A program made the position numbers and the translations under genes. Positions 7,367 through 14,097 of a stretch of 25,101 bases of DNA are shown in pieces. The notes beneath the pieces are model-generated. The model saw only the letters and a program-made list of their open reading frames with translations. It made no database searches and had not been told where the DNA came from. Origin of the DNA: an uncultured Clostridia bacterium (lineage in GTDB: Bacteria > Bacillota > Clostridia > Oscillospirales > Oscillospiraceae); contig CALICR010000113.1 of NCBI GenBank assembly GCA_938049125.1, forward strand, positions 1-25,101, written 5' to 3'. The stretch's first letter is position 1, and the number at the start of each line of letters is the position of its first letter.

Positions 7367-8623
7367 TCAGGCCTTGGGCTTTCCGTCCTTGCAGACCACG
7401 GCCTCCACATAGCGGCCCGAATCGACCTTGATGGGACGGCCCACGACGGCGGCAGGCACGCGGCGGCCGCGGATATCCACCTCGACGGCCGCGCCCTTGC
7501 GGAGGTCCGCCCGAAGATAGGCCATGCCCAGGGAGCGTTTGTCCGTCTTCTCCGTCAGGCGCAGCGCCGCGCCGGTGCCCTCGCTCTCGAAGTAGGGGAT
7601 CATAGTGCCGGAGGTGACGTAGCCGCAGCACTCGCCCGTGGCAGGGTCGAAGACGTCGCAGCCGGCGCGCAGGACGCCCTTGCCCGTCAGAGCGATGGGC
7701 AGGATGCGGTCGGGCAGGACCCGGAGGTCCGTGCAGTCGCCGCTCTTGATGCGGAGGTATTCCTCGTGCTGCTCCGCCAGGGCCTCTTTTCCGATGAAGT
7801 CGCCCTTCTCCTCCGCGAAGGAGACGGCAAAGCGGGACAGCGGCACGGCGTAGACCGGCAGGTTCCCGCCGAATTTGCACTCGCCCATCTCGTGGCCGTA
7901 GAGGGGCAGCGTGGCCTCCATGCGCAGCGTGTCGCGGGCCCCGAGGCCGATGGGCTTCGCGCCCAGCTCGATGAGGCGGTTCCAGAGGTAGACCGTGTCC
8001 TCCCGGTGGGTGTAGAGCTCATAGCAGAGCGGCTCGCCGGTGTAGCCCGTGACCGCCACATAGACCTCGCGGCCGCCGAACTTCACGATGTGGAGCGTGT
8101 TGCGGACCGGCGTCTCCGGGTTGACCTCGCAGTCCGCCAGGGCGGCGAGGATCGCGTTGCTCTCGGGGCCCTGGACGGCGATGGAGTCCCAGCGGTCCGA
8201 AAGGTCCGTCAGCTCGACGTCATAGCCCGCCGCCTGCTTCCGCAGGTGGTCGAGGTCCTTCTCCGTGTTGCTGGCGTTGACGACCAGCAGGTATTCGTCC
8301 AGCTCGAAGCGGTAGAGGTAGGCGTCGTCGATGGCGCTGCCCTGCTCGTCGGAGAGGATCGTGTACTGGGCATGGTCCATCTTCAGCGCCGCGGCGTTGT
8401 TTGTCAGCACGTGCTGGACGAAGGCCAGGCGGTCTTTTCCGCGGATGCGGAGGCGGCCCATGTGGGACACGTCGAAGATGCCGCATTTGCTGCGGCACCA
8501 GAGGTGCTCCGCGATGATGCCGGTGGGGTACTGGATCGGCATGTACCAGCCGCCGAAGTCCACCATCGTCGCACCCGCCGCGATGTGGGCGTCACAAAGG
8601 ACGGTTTTTTTCAGTTCACTCAT
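7367..8623 (-). CDS. gcvT: Second aminomethyltransferase (T-protein), stand-alone paralogue
   Basis: A 418-residue GcvT. It is clearly homologous over its whole length to the T domain of the neighbouring fusion protein (same opening M-S-[DE]-L-K-[RK]-T-V-L, GIFDVSHMGRL, IDDAYLYRF, GYTGEPLCYELY, LGARDTLRMEA, LPLYGHEMGE). It ends where the fusion's linker begins, so it corresponds to the T domain without SHMT. The catalytic region aspartates (IDDAYLYRF) and the folate-site motifs are retained. The ATG follows AAGGAG. It has its own promoter and a leader of about 120 nt in which I see no glycine aptamer. It may arise from a tandem duplication, and it may serve when glycine is low or act as a specialised aminomethyltransferase-like protein. 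Confidence 0.93.
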   Translation of the reverse strand: MSELKKTVLCDAHIAAGATMVDFGGWYMPIQYPTGIIAEHLWCRSKCGIFDVSHMGRLRIRGKDRLAFVQHVLTNNAAALKMDHAQYTILSDEQGSAIDDAYLYRFELDEYLLVVNASNTEKDLDHLRKQAAGYDVELTDLSDRWDSIAVQGPESNAILAALADCEVNPETPVRNTLHIVKFGGREVYVAVTGYTGEPLCYELYTHREDTVYLWNRLIELGAKPIGLGARDTLRMEATLPLYGHEMGECKFGGNLPVYAVPLSRFAVSFAEEKGDFIGKEALAEQHEEYLRIKSGDCTDLRVLPDRILPIALTGKGVLRAGCDVFDPATGECCGYVTSGTMIPYFESEGTGAALRLTEKTDKRSLGMAYLRADLRKGAAVEVDIRGRRVPAAVVGRPIKVDSGRYVEAVVCKDGKPKA

Positions 8624-8654
8624 GTTTTTCGCTCCTTATCTCAGATCCCGGTTT

Positions 8655-8678
8655 TGCAGAAGCCCCCGAAGCCTTCTG
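8655..8678 (-). other. Hairpin in the leader of the second gcvT
   Basis: The arms GCAGAAG and CTTCTGC form a 7-bp stem about 30 nt upstream of the gcvT start codon on the minus strand. No U-run follows, so it is not a normal terminator. Its role is unknown. Confidence 0.4.
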
Positions 8679-8751
8679 CACGATATTCCATTTTTTCAAG
8701 CAATAATTGAACAGTATTTATATAAGAAATCCAAAACGCAAAATCGGACGC

Positions 8752-8780
8752 ATCATATCACACTCCGCAAAACAATGCAA
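8752..8780 (-). promoter_or_regulatory. Predicted promoter of the second gcvT
   Basis: On the minus strand, -35 TTGCAT (8780-8775), a 17-bp spacer and -10 TATGAT (8757-8752) preceded by TGA (extended -10). The -35 hexamer is the same as that of the riboswitch promoter. Confidence 0.72.
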
Positions 8781-8864
8781 GTAAGCCAGGCATTTTCGGA
8801 GAGTCCTCCAGTTTTTCCCCAGTTTGTTTCGCCTATTTTGACATATCAGATACCGTTTTTGCGC

Positions 8865-8891
8865 TCCCTCCTGCATAAGATGCAGGAGGGA
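8865..8891. repeat. Perfect 12-bp inverted repeat in the gcvT-prfC intergenic region
   Basis: TCCCTCCTGCAT (8865-8876), AAG, ATGCAGGAGGGA (8880-8891). There is no U-run after it on either strand. It lies between the divergent gcvT and prfC promoters. The rest of the 8624-9137 gap holds the two promoters and the leader hairpin; I see no gene or RNA there. Confidence 0.6.
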
Positions 8892-9014
8892 CCCCGGAAG
8901 AGACCGTGCGTCCGACTCCGGCGGCGGAGGCGGTCCCCCGCCCGGCCTGTCTGCCATCCCGGCACGCCGTGGGCCGTTTCCCCGGAATTTTTCGGAGTTT
9001 TCCCCTGTTTCGGC

Positions 9015-9043
9015 TTGTAAAAGTGCCGGAACCGTGCTAAACT
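9015..9043 (+). promoter_or_regulatory. Predicted promoter of prfC
   Basis: -35 TTGTAA (9015-9020), a 17-bp spacer and -10 TAAACT (9038-9043) with a TG extension at 9035-9036. It lies about 95 bp upstream of the prfC start. Confidence 0.6.
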
Positions 9044-9137
9044 GAATTCGTTTGCACATCTAAGACACCGGAGGGCGGTCCCATGTAATATGCTGCGGTC
9101 ATTCCCATTCCGATTCTGAATACCTGGAGGTACTCAC

Positions 9138-10721
9138 ATGGCATCCCTGAAAGAAGAGATCAGCCGCCGCAGGACCTTTGCGATCATCTCGCATCCTGAC
9201 GCCGGCAAAACGACACTGACTGAAAAATTCCTGCTCTACGGAGGCGCCATCGCGCAGGCGGGCGCCGTCAAGGGCAAAAAAAATACCCGCGCCGCCGTCT
9301 CCGACTGGATGGAGATCGAGAAGCAGCGCGGCATCTCCGTCACGTCCTCCGTCATGCAGTTCCAGTATGACGGCTACTGCATCAACATCCTCGACACCCC
9401 CGGTCACCAGGACTTCTCCGAGGACACCTACCGCACCCTGATGGCGGCGGACTCCGCCGTCATGGTCATCGACGGTGCCAAGGGCGTCGAGCCGCAGACC
9501 CGCAAGCTCTTCAAGGTCTGCGCCATGCGGCACATCCCCATCTTCACCTTCATCAACAAGATGGACCGCGACAGCAAGGACCCCTTCGATCTGCTCGACG
9601 AGCTGGAAAACGAGCTGGGCATCGAGACCTACGCCGTCAACTGGCCCATCGGCTCCGGCAAGGAGTTCCATGGCGTCTACAACCGCGAAAAGCGCCACAT
9701 TGAATTCTTCTCCGGCATTTCCGGCAAGAACCGGGCAGACAAGCTGGAGGTCGACCTCGAGAGCGACGCCGTCTCCGACATCATCGGCGACCGCCGCGCG
9801 GCGCAGCTCCGCGACGATGTCGAGCTGCTGGGCGCGGGACGCGACTTCGACATGGACGCCGTCCGCGCCGGAACGCTTTCGCCCGTGTTCTTCGGCTCCG
9901 CGCTGACGAACTTCGGCGTCGAGCCGTTCCTCGAGGACTTCCTGCGCATGACGCCCGCTCCCCTGCCCCGCGTCTCCGACGAGGGCGTCATCGACACGTT
10001 CTCCCCGGATTTCTCCGCCTTTGTATTCAAAATTCAGGCGAACATGAACAAGGCGCACCGCGACCGGCTCGCCTTTATGCGCATCTGCTCCGGCAAATTC
10101 GAGCGCGACAAGGAATTCTACCATGTGCAGGGCAACAAGAAGATGCGTCTCTCTCAGCCCCAGCAGCTCATGGCGCAGGAGCGTGAGATCGTGGACGAGG
10201 CGTATGCCGGCGACATCATCGGCGTCTTTGACCCCGGCATCTTCTCCATCGGCGACACCATCACCGTGCCCGGCAAAAAGTTCCGCTTTGCGGGCATCCC
10301 GACCTTCGCGCCGGAGCACTTTTCCCGCGTCAGCCCGCGCGACACCATGAAGCGCAAGCAGTTCATCAAGGGCACGGAGCAGATCGCCCAGGAGGGCGCC
10401 ATTCAGATCTTCAAGGTGCCGAACACCGGCATGGAGGAGGTCATCGTCGGCGTCGTCGGCACGCTCCAGTTCGACGTGTTCCAGTACCGCATGAAGAGCG
10501 AGTACGGCGTAGACCTCCGCATGGAGGGGCTGCCCTACGAGCAGCTCCGCTTCATTCAGAGCGCCCCCTGCCCGCTGGACGAGCTGAACCTCTCCTCGGA
10601 CGCCGAGCTGCTGGAGGATTACCGCGGCCACAGCCTGCTGGTGTTCACCTCAAGCTGGAGCATCGACTTCACGCTCCGCAAGAACCCCGGTCTCGTGCTC
10701 ACCGAAACGCTCTCCAACTGA
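9138..10721 (+). CDS. prfC: Peptide chain release factor 3
   Basis: A 527-residue translational GTPase, the usual RF3 length. G-domain motifs in order: G1 HPDAGKTT (19-26), switch I RGISVTSSV, G3 DTPGHQDF and G4 NKMDRD. The C-terminal RF3 domains follow (for example LPYEQLRFIQS). RF3 recycles RF1 and RF2 from the ribosome after peptide release and contributes to quality control. The start ATG has GGAGGT 7 nt upstream. It is a monocistronic gene on the plus strand, divergent from gcvT and convergent with the DUF523/polyproline genes, with a shared strong hairpin downstream. Confidence 0.97.
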   Translation: MASLKEEISRRRTFAIISHPDAGKTTLTEKFLLYGGAIAQAGAVKGKKNTRAAVSDWMEIEKQRGISVTSSVMQFQYDGYCINILDTPGHQDFSEDTYRTLMAADSAVMVIDGAKGVEPQTRKLFKVCAMRHIPIFTFINKMDRDSKDPFDLLDELENELGIETYAVNWPIGSGKEFHGVYNREKRHIEFFSGISGKNRADKLEVDLESDAVSDIIGDRRAAQLRDDVELLGAGRDFDMDAVRAGTLSPVFFGSALTNFGVEPFLEDFLRMTPAPLPRVSDEGVIDTFSPDFSAFVFKIQANMNKAHRDRLAFMRICSGKFERDKEFYHVQGNKKMRLSQPQQLMAQEREIVDEAYAGDIIGVFDPGIFSIGDTITVPGKKFRFAGIPTFAPEHFSRVSPRDTMKRKQFIKGTEQIAQEGAIQIFKVPNTGMEEVIVGVVGTLQFDVFQYRMKSEYGVDLRMEGLPYEQLRFIQSAPCPLDELNLSSDAELLEDYRGHSLLVFTSSWSIDFTLRKNPGLVLTETLSN

Positions 10722-10733
10722 TTTTCCACGCAA

Positions 10734-10765
10734 AACGCCCCGGATGCAGATGCATCCGGGGCGTT
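10734..10765. terminator. Bidirectional terminator between prfC and the polyproline gene
   Basis: A perfect inverted repeat with 15-bp arms (10734-10748 and 10751-10765) and only 2 central bases, so about 14 bp pair in practice. It lies between convergent genes. The U-tracts are poor on both sides, but the stem is long and GC-rich. Confidence 0.7.
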
Positions 10766-10778
10766 CTCCTATGTTTGT

Positions 10779-11015
10779 TCAGATTAGCAGCGTAACCAGC
10801 GCCGCCAGCAGCGCGCCGATCCCCAGCAGCCAGGTGAGGCAGCCGGGCGCATAGCCCGCGCAGTTCCGGCACCGCTCCGGTGGTGGAGGGGGTGGCGGCG
10901 GCGGCGGAGGCGGCGGTGGAGGGGGTGGCGGAGGCGGCGGCGGACAATTGCAGCACGGGCCGCAGCAGCGGCAGCGGCGTAGGTCTCTTTCGTGCCCTCG
11001 GTCCCGTTCGGACAT
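10779..11015 (-). CDS. Small Cys-rich protein with 22-residue polyproline tract and C-terminal membrane segment
   Basis: A 78-residue protein of no family I recognise. Residues 1-14 are charged and basic. Residues 15-24 hold six cysteines (CRCCGPCCNC). P25-P46 are 22 consecutive prolines, written with a mixture of all four Pro codons. Residues 47-59 hold three more cysteines, and about 60-78 are a hydrophobic segment (TWLLGIGALLAALVTLLI) that ends the protein. Signs that it is real are an AAGGAG ribosome-binding site about 9 nt before the ATG, an upstream promoter shared with the DUF523 gene, and a terminator after its stop. It could be tail-anchored, with the Cys/Pro part either cytoplasmic or exposed. 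The proline run should need elongation factor P. The function is unknown. Confidence 0.72.
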   Translation of the reverse strand: MSERDRGHERDLRRCRCCGPCCNCPPPPPPPPPPPPPPPPPPPPPPERCRNCAGYAPGCLTWLLGIGALLAALVTLLI

Positions 11016-11071
11016 GGGCGCGGCTCCTTTCCATGCTCCGGCCTCCGGCGCAGCCCGGCGGGCCGGAGAGA

Positions 11072-11521
11072 TTACGGCGCATCCTCCGGGAATCGGAAGC
11101 TCTTCACCTCGGATTCGCCGAGGACCGTCACGCCGTAGGACGCCAGCAGCTCCGCAGCCACGCCGTAGCCGTGGACGAGCCGCCCGCGGAAGGTGCCGTC
11201 ATAGATCCAACCCGTGCCGCAGGAGGGGCTGCGCTCCTTCAGAATGGCATAGCGGCAGCCGTAGAGGTGGCAGAGCTTCAGCGCCTCCTCCGCGCCGCGC
11301 TCGAACTCCTCCGTCACGTTCTGATAATCCCGGGTCGCCACGAGCTCGCCGCGCCGCTCCGAGGGCTGGCGGGGCGTAGGCAGACCGCCCATGATCTCCG
11401 GGCAGATGGGGATGAGGTTGTGTTTCTTCATCAGGGCCGCCACGTCGGGGTGCGGTCCGTTGGTGCCGCCGTCCCAGCGGCAGTTGACGCCCAAAAGGCA
11501 TGCGCTCACCAGAATGTTCAT
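11072..11521 (-). CDS. DUF523 family protein (YbbK-like)
   Basis: A 149-residue protein matching the whole DUF523 family. It opens with MNILVSACLLGVNCRWDG (the SxCLLGxxxRYDG motif), followed by CPEIMGGLPTPR, a central acidic helix region and KERSPSCG, which carries the second conserved cysteine (SPSCG). The family has no established biochemical role; the conserved cysteines suggest a metal- or redox-linked function. GGGAGG precedes the ATG. It has its own promoter overlapping the end of the LOG-family gene, and it probably shares a transcript with the polyproline gene 56 nt downstream. Confidence 0.9.
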   Translation of the reverse strand: MNILVSACLLGVNCRWDGGTNGPHPDVAALMKKHNLIPICPEIMGGLPTPRQPSERRGELVATRDYQNVTEEFERGAEEALKLCHLYGCRYAILKERSPSCGTGWIYDGTFRGRLVHGYGVAAELLASYGVTVLGESEVKSFRFPEDAP

Positions 11522-11578
11522 GCTTCCATTCCTCCCATGCCCCGGGCTGCCGGTCTGAGCGCGCCGAGGCTCTCCCTA

Positions 11579-11607
11579 AGCATACCCGATTCGGGCGGAA
11601 TCGTCAA
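11579..11607 (-). promoter_or_regulatory. Predicted promoter of DUF523 and polyproline genes
   Basis: On the minus strand, -35 TTGACG (11607-11602), a 17-bp spacer and -10 TATGCT (11584-11579). The -35 overlaps the stop codon of the LOG-family gene, so the downstream pair can be transcribed independently of it. Confidence 0.72.
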
Positions 11608-12145
11608 ATCTTTTCTTGCTCCAGCGCGTCCAGCAGCGCCTCCCCGTCGGAGAACATCCCGTAGAGCCTCAGGCCCTCCGGCTCCAGGAAGCGGCGCTCC
11701 ACCGCCGTCTCCAGCAGGATCTGGAGGCCGTCGAAATAGCCCTGAAGGTTCAGGATGGCGATGGGCTTGTGGTACTGGCCCAACTGGCGCAGGGTCAGAA
11801 TTTCGAAGAATTCCTCCAGCGTACCGATGCCGCCGGGCGTCATCACCGCTGCGTCGGAGCGCTCCTCCATGATCTGCTTCCGCTCCCGCATGGTGTCCGT
11901 AAAGATGAATTCGGTGCAGTCCTGATAAAGGACGCCCTCCCGGTCGAAAAACCGGGGCGCAACGCCGGTGAGACGGCCCCGGCCCGCCGGACGCCCCGGG
12001 CTGCCGCGCCCATAAGGCCCGTGGCCCCGCCGCCGAAGACCAGCTCGTGGCCCCGCTGGGCCAGAGACGCGCCGAATTCCTCCGCCGCCGTCAGGTAGGC
12101 GGGGTCCACGGCATCGCTGGCCGCGCCGAACAGACAAATTTTCAT
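11604..12145 (-). pseudogene. LOG-family protein gene with a frameshift
   Basis: This gene is split over two frames. The N-terminal part starts at 12145 after AGGGAGG and reads MKICLFGAASDAVDPAYL, then the Rossmann/nucleotide motif VFGGGATGLMGAAARG, in one frame. The rest (GRLTGVAPRFFD onward, with TMRERKQIM and the family signature PGGIGTLEE) is in another frame and ends at 11604. The two halves join with no gap in homology at the run of four G (minus strand) at 11977-11980: one extra G there would restore a protein of about 180 residues. LOG-family proteins are nucleoside-5'-monophosphate phosphoribohydrolases or related lysine-decarboxylase-like proteins. Whether the missing base is real or an assembly error cannot be decided here. 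It lies 53 nt downstream of the GNAT gene. Confidence 0.88.
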
Positions 12146-12198
12146 ATGCGTTCCTCCCTTGCATCCTATGCCCCGCAGCGCGCTGCGGTCCCTCCGGC

Positions 12199-12774
12199 TC
12201 AGAAAAGATCGGAGAGATTCAGGTCCCGCCAGGAGACCGGGAAGGGCAGCAGCCCCTCCTGGGGCCGCAGGACCTTCTCGAACCAGACGGTGCTGTGCCA
12301 GTCCCCAAGCTTTAAGCCGCTCTGTTCGAAGACCGTGAACACCCGGTAGCCCAGGGCCTCGTGGAAGCGGCAGCTCGCCGCGTTGGCCGCGGTCACGAGG
12401 GCGTAAACGCGGCAGTAGCCCTGGCGGTACAGAATTTCCTCCAGCACCGCATAGAAGGCCGTGCCGATGCCGCGGCCGCGGACGTCCTCCCGCAGGTAGA
12501 TGGAGAGGTCCGCCAGGAAGGCATAGGCCCGCCGCTGGAAGGCCGGGCTGGCGTAGGCGTAGCCAAGAATTTCTCCGTCTTCCTCCCAGACGAGCCAGGG
12601 CATCTGCGGCATCAGCTCCGCCATGCGCCGGGACATTTCCGCGGCGTCCGGCGGGATATACTCATAGCTGATGGCTGTTTTTTCCACATAGGGCGCGTAG
12701 ATGGCGGCGATGGCCGCCGCGTCCCCGGGCCGGGCCGGGCGGATGGCCGACCATTTTTTCGCTTCCACGCTCAA
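12199..12774 (-). CDS. GNAT-family N-acetyltransferase, phosphinothricin-acetyltransferase-like
   Basis: A 191-residue acetyltransferase. AIAAIYAPYVEKTAISYEY near residues 20-40 is typical of the Pat/YwnH-like group. The acetyl-CoA loop is RGRGIGTAFY, and strand/helix segments VYALVTAANAASCRFHEALGY complete the fold. Such enzymes acetylate small amines such as amino acid sulfoximines, but the substrate cannot be read here. The frame opens with TTG at 12774, overlapping the preceding stop by 4 nt. A GTG two codons later (12768) is better spaced (8 nt) from the GGGGG element, so the true start may be there. It is co-oriented with lysR and the small gene upstream. Confidence 0.88.
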   Translation of the reverse strand: MSVEAKKWSAIRPARPGDAAAIAAIYAPYVEKTAISYEYIPPDAAEMSRRMAELMPQMPWLVWEEDGEILGYAYASPAFQRRAYAFLADLSIYLREDVRGRGIGTAFYAVLEEILYRQGYCRVYALVTAANAASCRFHEALGYRVFTVFEQSGLKLGDWHSTVWFEKVLRPQEGLLPFPVSWRDLNLSDLF

Positions 12775-13073
12775 TTCCCCCGGTAAACATAATACCCGGC
12801 GGCGCAGAGCCGCTCGAAGCAGCGGTTCACCTCGTCGTCGGTGAACAGCGTGCCGAAGCGCCCTTGGACCGCCAGCGCCTCCGGCGACAGGTCCAGCCGC
12901 CCCAGCTGCTCCAGCTCCGCAAAGCCGTCAAAGCTCCGGTCCCGCCGGAGCCAGGACTTCACCGTCTCCGCGCCGCCGTACTGGGCCACGTCCCGGCGCA
13001 GCCGCGCCATGCGGCAGCCGAGGGCTTCCGCCTCGTCCATGGCCCGCTCCAGGGCCTTCGTAAATTCATCCAT
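12771..13073 (-). CDS. Conserved-looking small protein of unknown function
   Basis: A 100-residue, mostly helical, charged protein with no transmembrane segment. It starts with an amphipathic helix (MDEFTKALERAMDEAEALG) and ends in a Cys-containing segment (CFERLCAAGYYVYRGN). I cannot name a family with confidence. The ATG overlaps the lysR 3' end by 8 nt and follows AAGGAGGGG, and its stop overlaps the GNAT start. The tight coupling between lysR and the acetyltransferase gene argues that it is real and co-translated. Confidence 0.75.
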   Translation of the reverse strand: MDEFTKALERAMDEAEALGCRMARLRRDVAQYGGAETVKSWLRRDRSFDGFAELEQLGRLDLSPEALAVQGRFGTLFTDDEVNRCFERLCAAGYYVYRGN

Positions 13074-13962
13074 TGGGATTCCCCTCCTTTACAAACTCCA
13101 TAAACCGGCACGCCGCGGCGGAGGGCTCCGTGTCCCGCAGCGTACACATGGCCACGCTGCGGCTCGGAATTTCTTCCTCCACGTGCAGCTTCCGGATGAT
13201 GCCCCGCTGAAAGGCCGAGGCCGACAGCTCCTCCGTCACGCAGGCCACGCCAAGGCCGATGCGCGCCAGACTCAGCAGCAGGTTGTGGCTGCTCAGCTCG
13301 ATCTCCGGCGTCAGCTTCAGCCCGTGCTGGAGGAAGAACGTCTCGACATACCGCCGGGAGCTGGCCGTCCGCTCCAGCAGGATGAGCGGGAACCGGCTGA
13401 TCTCTTGCAGCGGATAGACCCGCTCAAAGTCGCAGCCGTAGTCCGGCGCGGCCACGAACACCTGGTGTGTGTCGAAGCAGGTGTGCAGCGTGAAGGGCCG
13501 GTCGTCCTCCGGGGCTGTGGCAAAGGCCAGGTCCACCTGGCCCGTGTGCAGCAGGTCCAGCACCCGGCGGCTCGTGCCGTTGGAAATTTTTACCCGGATA
13601 TTCGGGTAGGCCCGGTGATAGTCCTGCAAAAACGGGAGAAGATAGTACTTGGTGAGCGTATCATTGGCCCCGATGCTCAGCTCGCCGGTGAGCAGCTCGC
13701 GGCTCTGGGCCAGCCGCTCCTCCCCGGCCTCCAGCAGGGCCAGCGCCTTGACCGCGTAGTCGTAGAGCAGCCGCCCCTCCGCCGTCAGGCTGACGCCCCG
13801 GCTCGTGCGGGAGAAGAGCCGCACACCCAGCTCCTCCTCCAGCAGCTTTACCGACTGGCTCACCGCCGACTGGGAGATGAACAGCTTTTTCGCCGTGCCG
13901 GAGATGTTCCCGGCGTCGGCCACCTCTTTGAAGATGCGGTATTGCTCCAGCTTCGCCGCCAT
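13066..13962 (-). CDS. LysR-family transcriptional regulator
   Basis: A 298-residue LTTR from the chosen start. The N-terminal HTH is about residues 3-62 (LEQYRIFKEVADAGNISGTAKKL, then QSAVSQSVKLLEEELGVRLF). The type 2 periplasmic-binding-like effector domain follows from about 90 (ELSIGANDTLTKYYLLPFL). An ATG at 13977 is in frame, but the GGGAGG inside that extension is correctly placed as the ribosome-binding site for the ATG at 13962, and LTTRs normally begin there. It is divergent from purA with inverted-repeat boxes between them. It is the first gene of a minus-strand cluster with the unknown protein and the GNAT. The effector is unknown; the adjacent acetyltransferase is the likeliest target. 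Confidence 0.93.
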   Translation of the reverse strand: MAAKLEQYRIFKEVADAGNISGTAKKLFISQSAVSQSVKLLEEELGVRLFSRTSRGVSLTAEGRLLYDYAVKALALLEAGEERLAQSRELLTGELSIGANDTLTKYYLLPFLQDYHRAYPNIRVKISNGTSRRVLDLLHTGQVDLAFATAPEDDRPFTLHTCFDTHQVFVAAPDYGCDFERVYPLQEISRFPLILLERTASSRRYVETFFLQHGLKLTPEIELSSHNLLLSLARIGLGVACVTEELSASAFQRGIIRKLHVEEEIPSRSVAMCTLRDTEPSAAACRFMEFVKEGNPNG

Positions 13963-13985
13963 CGCCGCGCCTCCCATCTCGTTTG

Positions 13986-14022
13986 CTTATCTCTCGTATA
14001 AGTTATTTCTGTTTTACTTATA
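13986..14022. promoter_or_regulatory. Candidate LysR-type operator between lysR and purA
   Basis: Three half-sites in alternating orientation: CTTAT (13986-13990), ATAAG (13998-14002) and CTTAT (14017-14021). The first pair forms CTTAT-N7-ATAAG, a 17-bp box that fits the T-N11-A rule of LysR regulators. The second pair is TATAAGT-N12-ACTTATA, and its right arm overlaps the purA -35 region. This is the layout expected for an autoregulating LTTR. Confidence 0.55.
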
Positions 14023-14041
14023 TCGGCCTTTCTATTATAAT
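14013..14041 (+). promoter_or_regulatory. Predicted promoter of purA
   Basis: -10 TATAAT (14036-14041) is perfect; -35 TTTACT (14013-14018) is moderate, with a 17-bp spacer. The start codon lies 57 bp downstream of the -10. The -35 overlaps the right-hand LysR half-site. Confidence 0.72.
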
Positions 14042-14097
14042 GGCATTGCAACGAAAAAACAAGCCCCGCACCGGGGCAGAAAAAGGAGCGTCACACT

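Noticed and set aside
8624..8870. A second glycine riboswitch before the stand-alone gcvT
   Set aside because: I looked for the GCCGAAGGAGC and CTCTCAGGNAAAAGGAC cores on the minus strand and found neither. Only a short hairpin at 8655-8678 is present.
8718..9059. Minus-strand 113-codon frame in the gcvT-prfC gap
   Set aside because: It covers both promoters and the 12-bp inverted repeat, its composition is odd, and I recognise no family. It is most likely chance.
11960..11995. Programmed -1 frameshift in the LOG-family gene
   Set aside because: The junction reads CGG-GCC-GGG-GCC on the minus strand, which does not fit an X-XXY-YYZ slippery heptamer, and this family is not known to need recoding. 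A lost base or consensus error is simpler.
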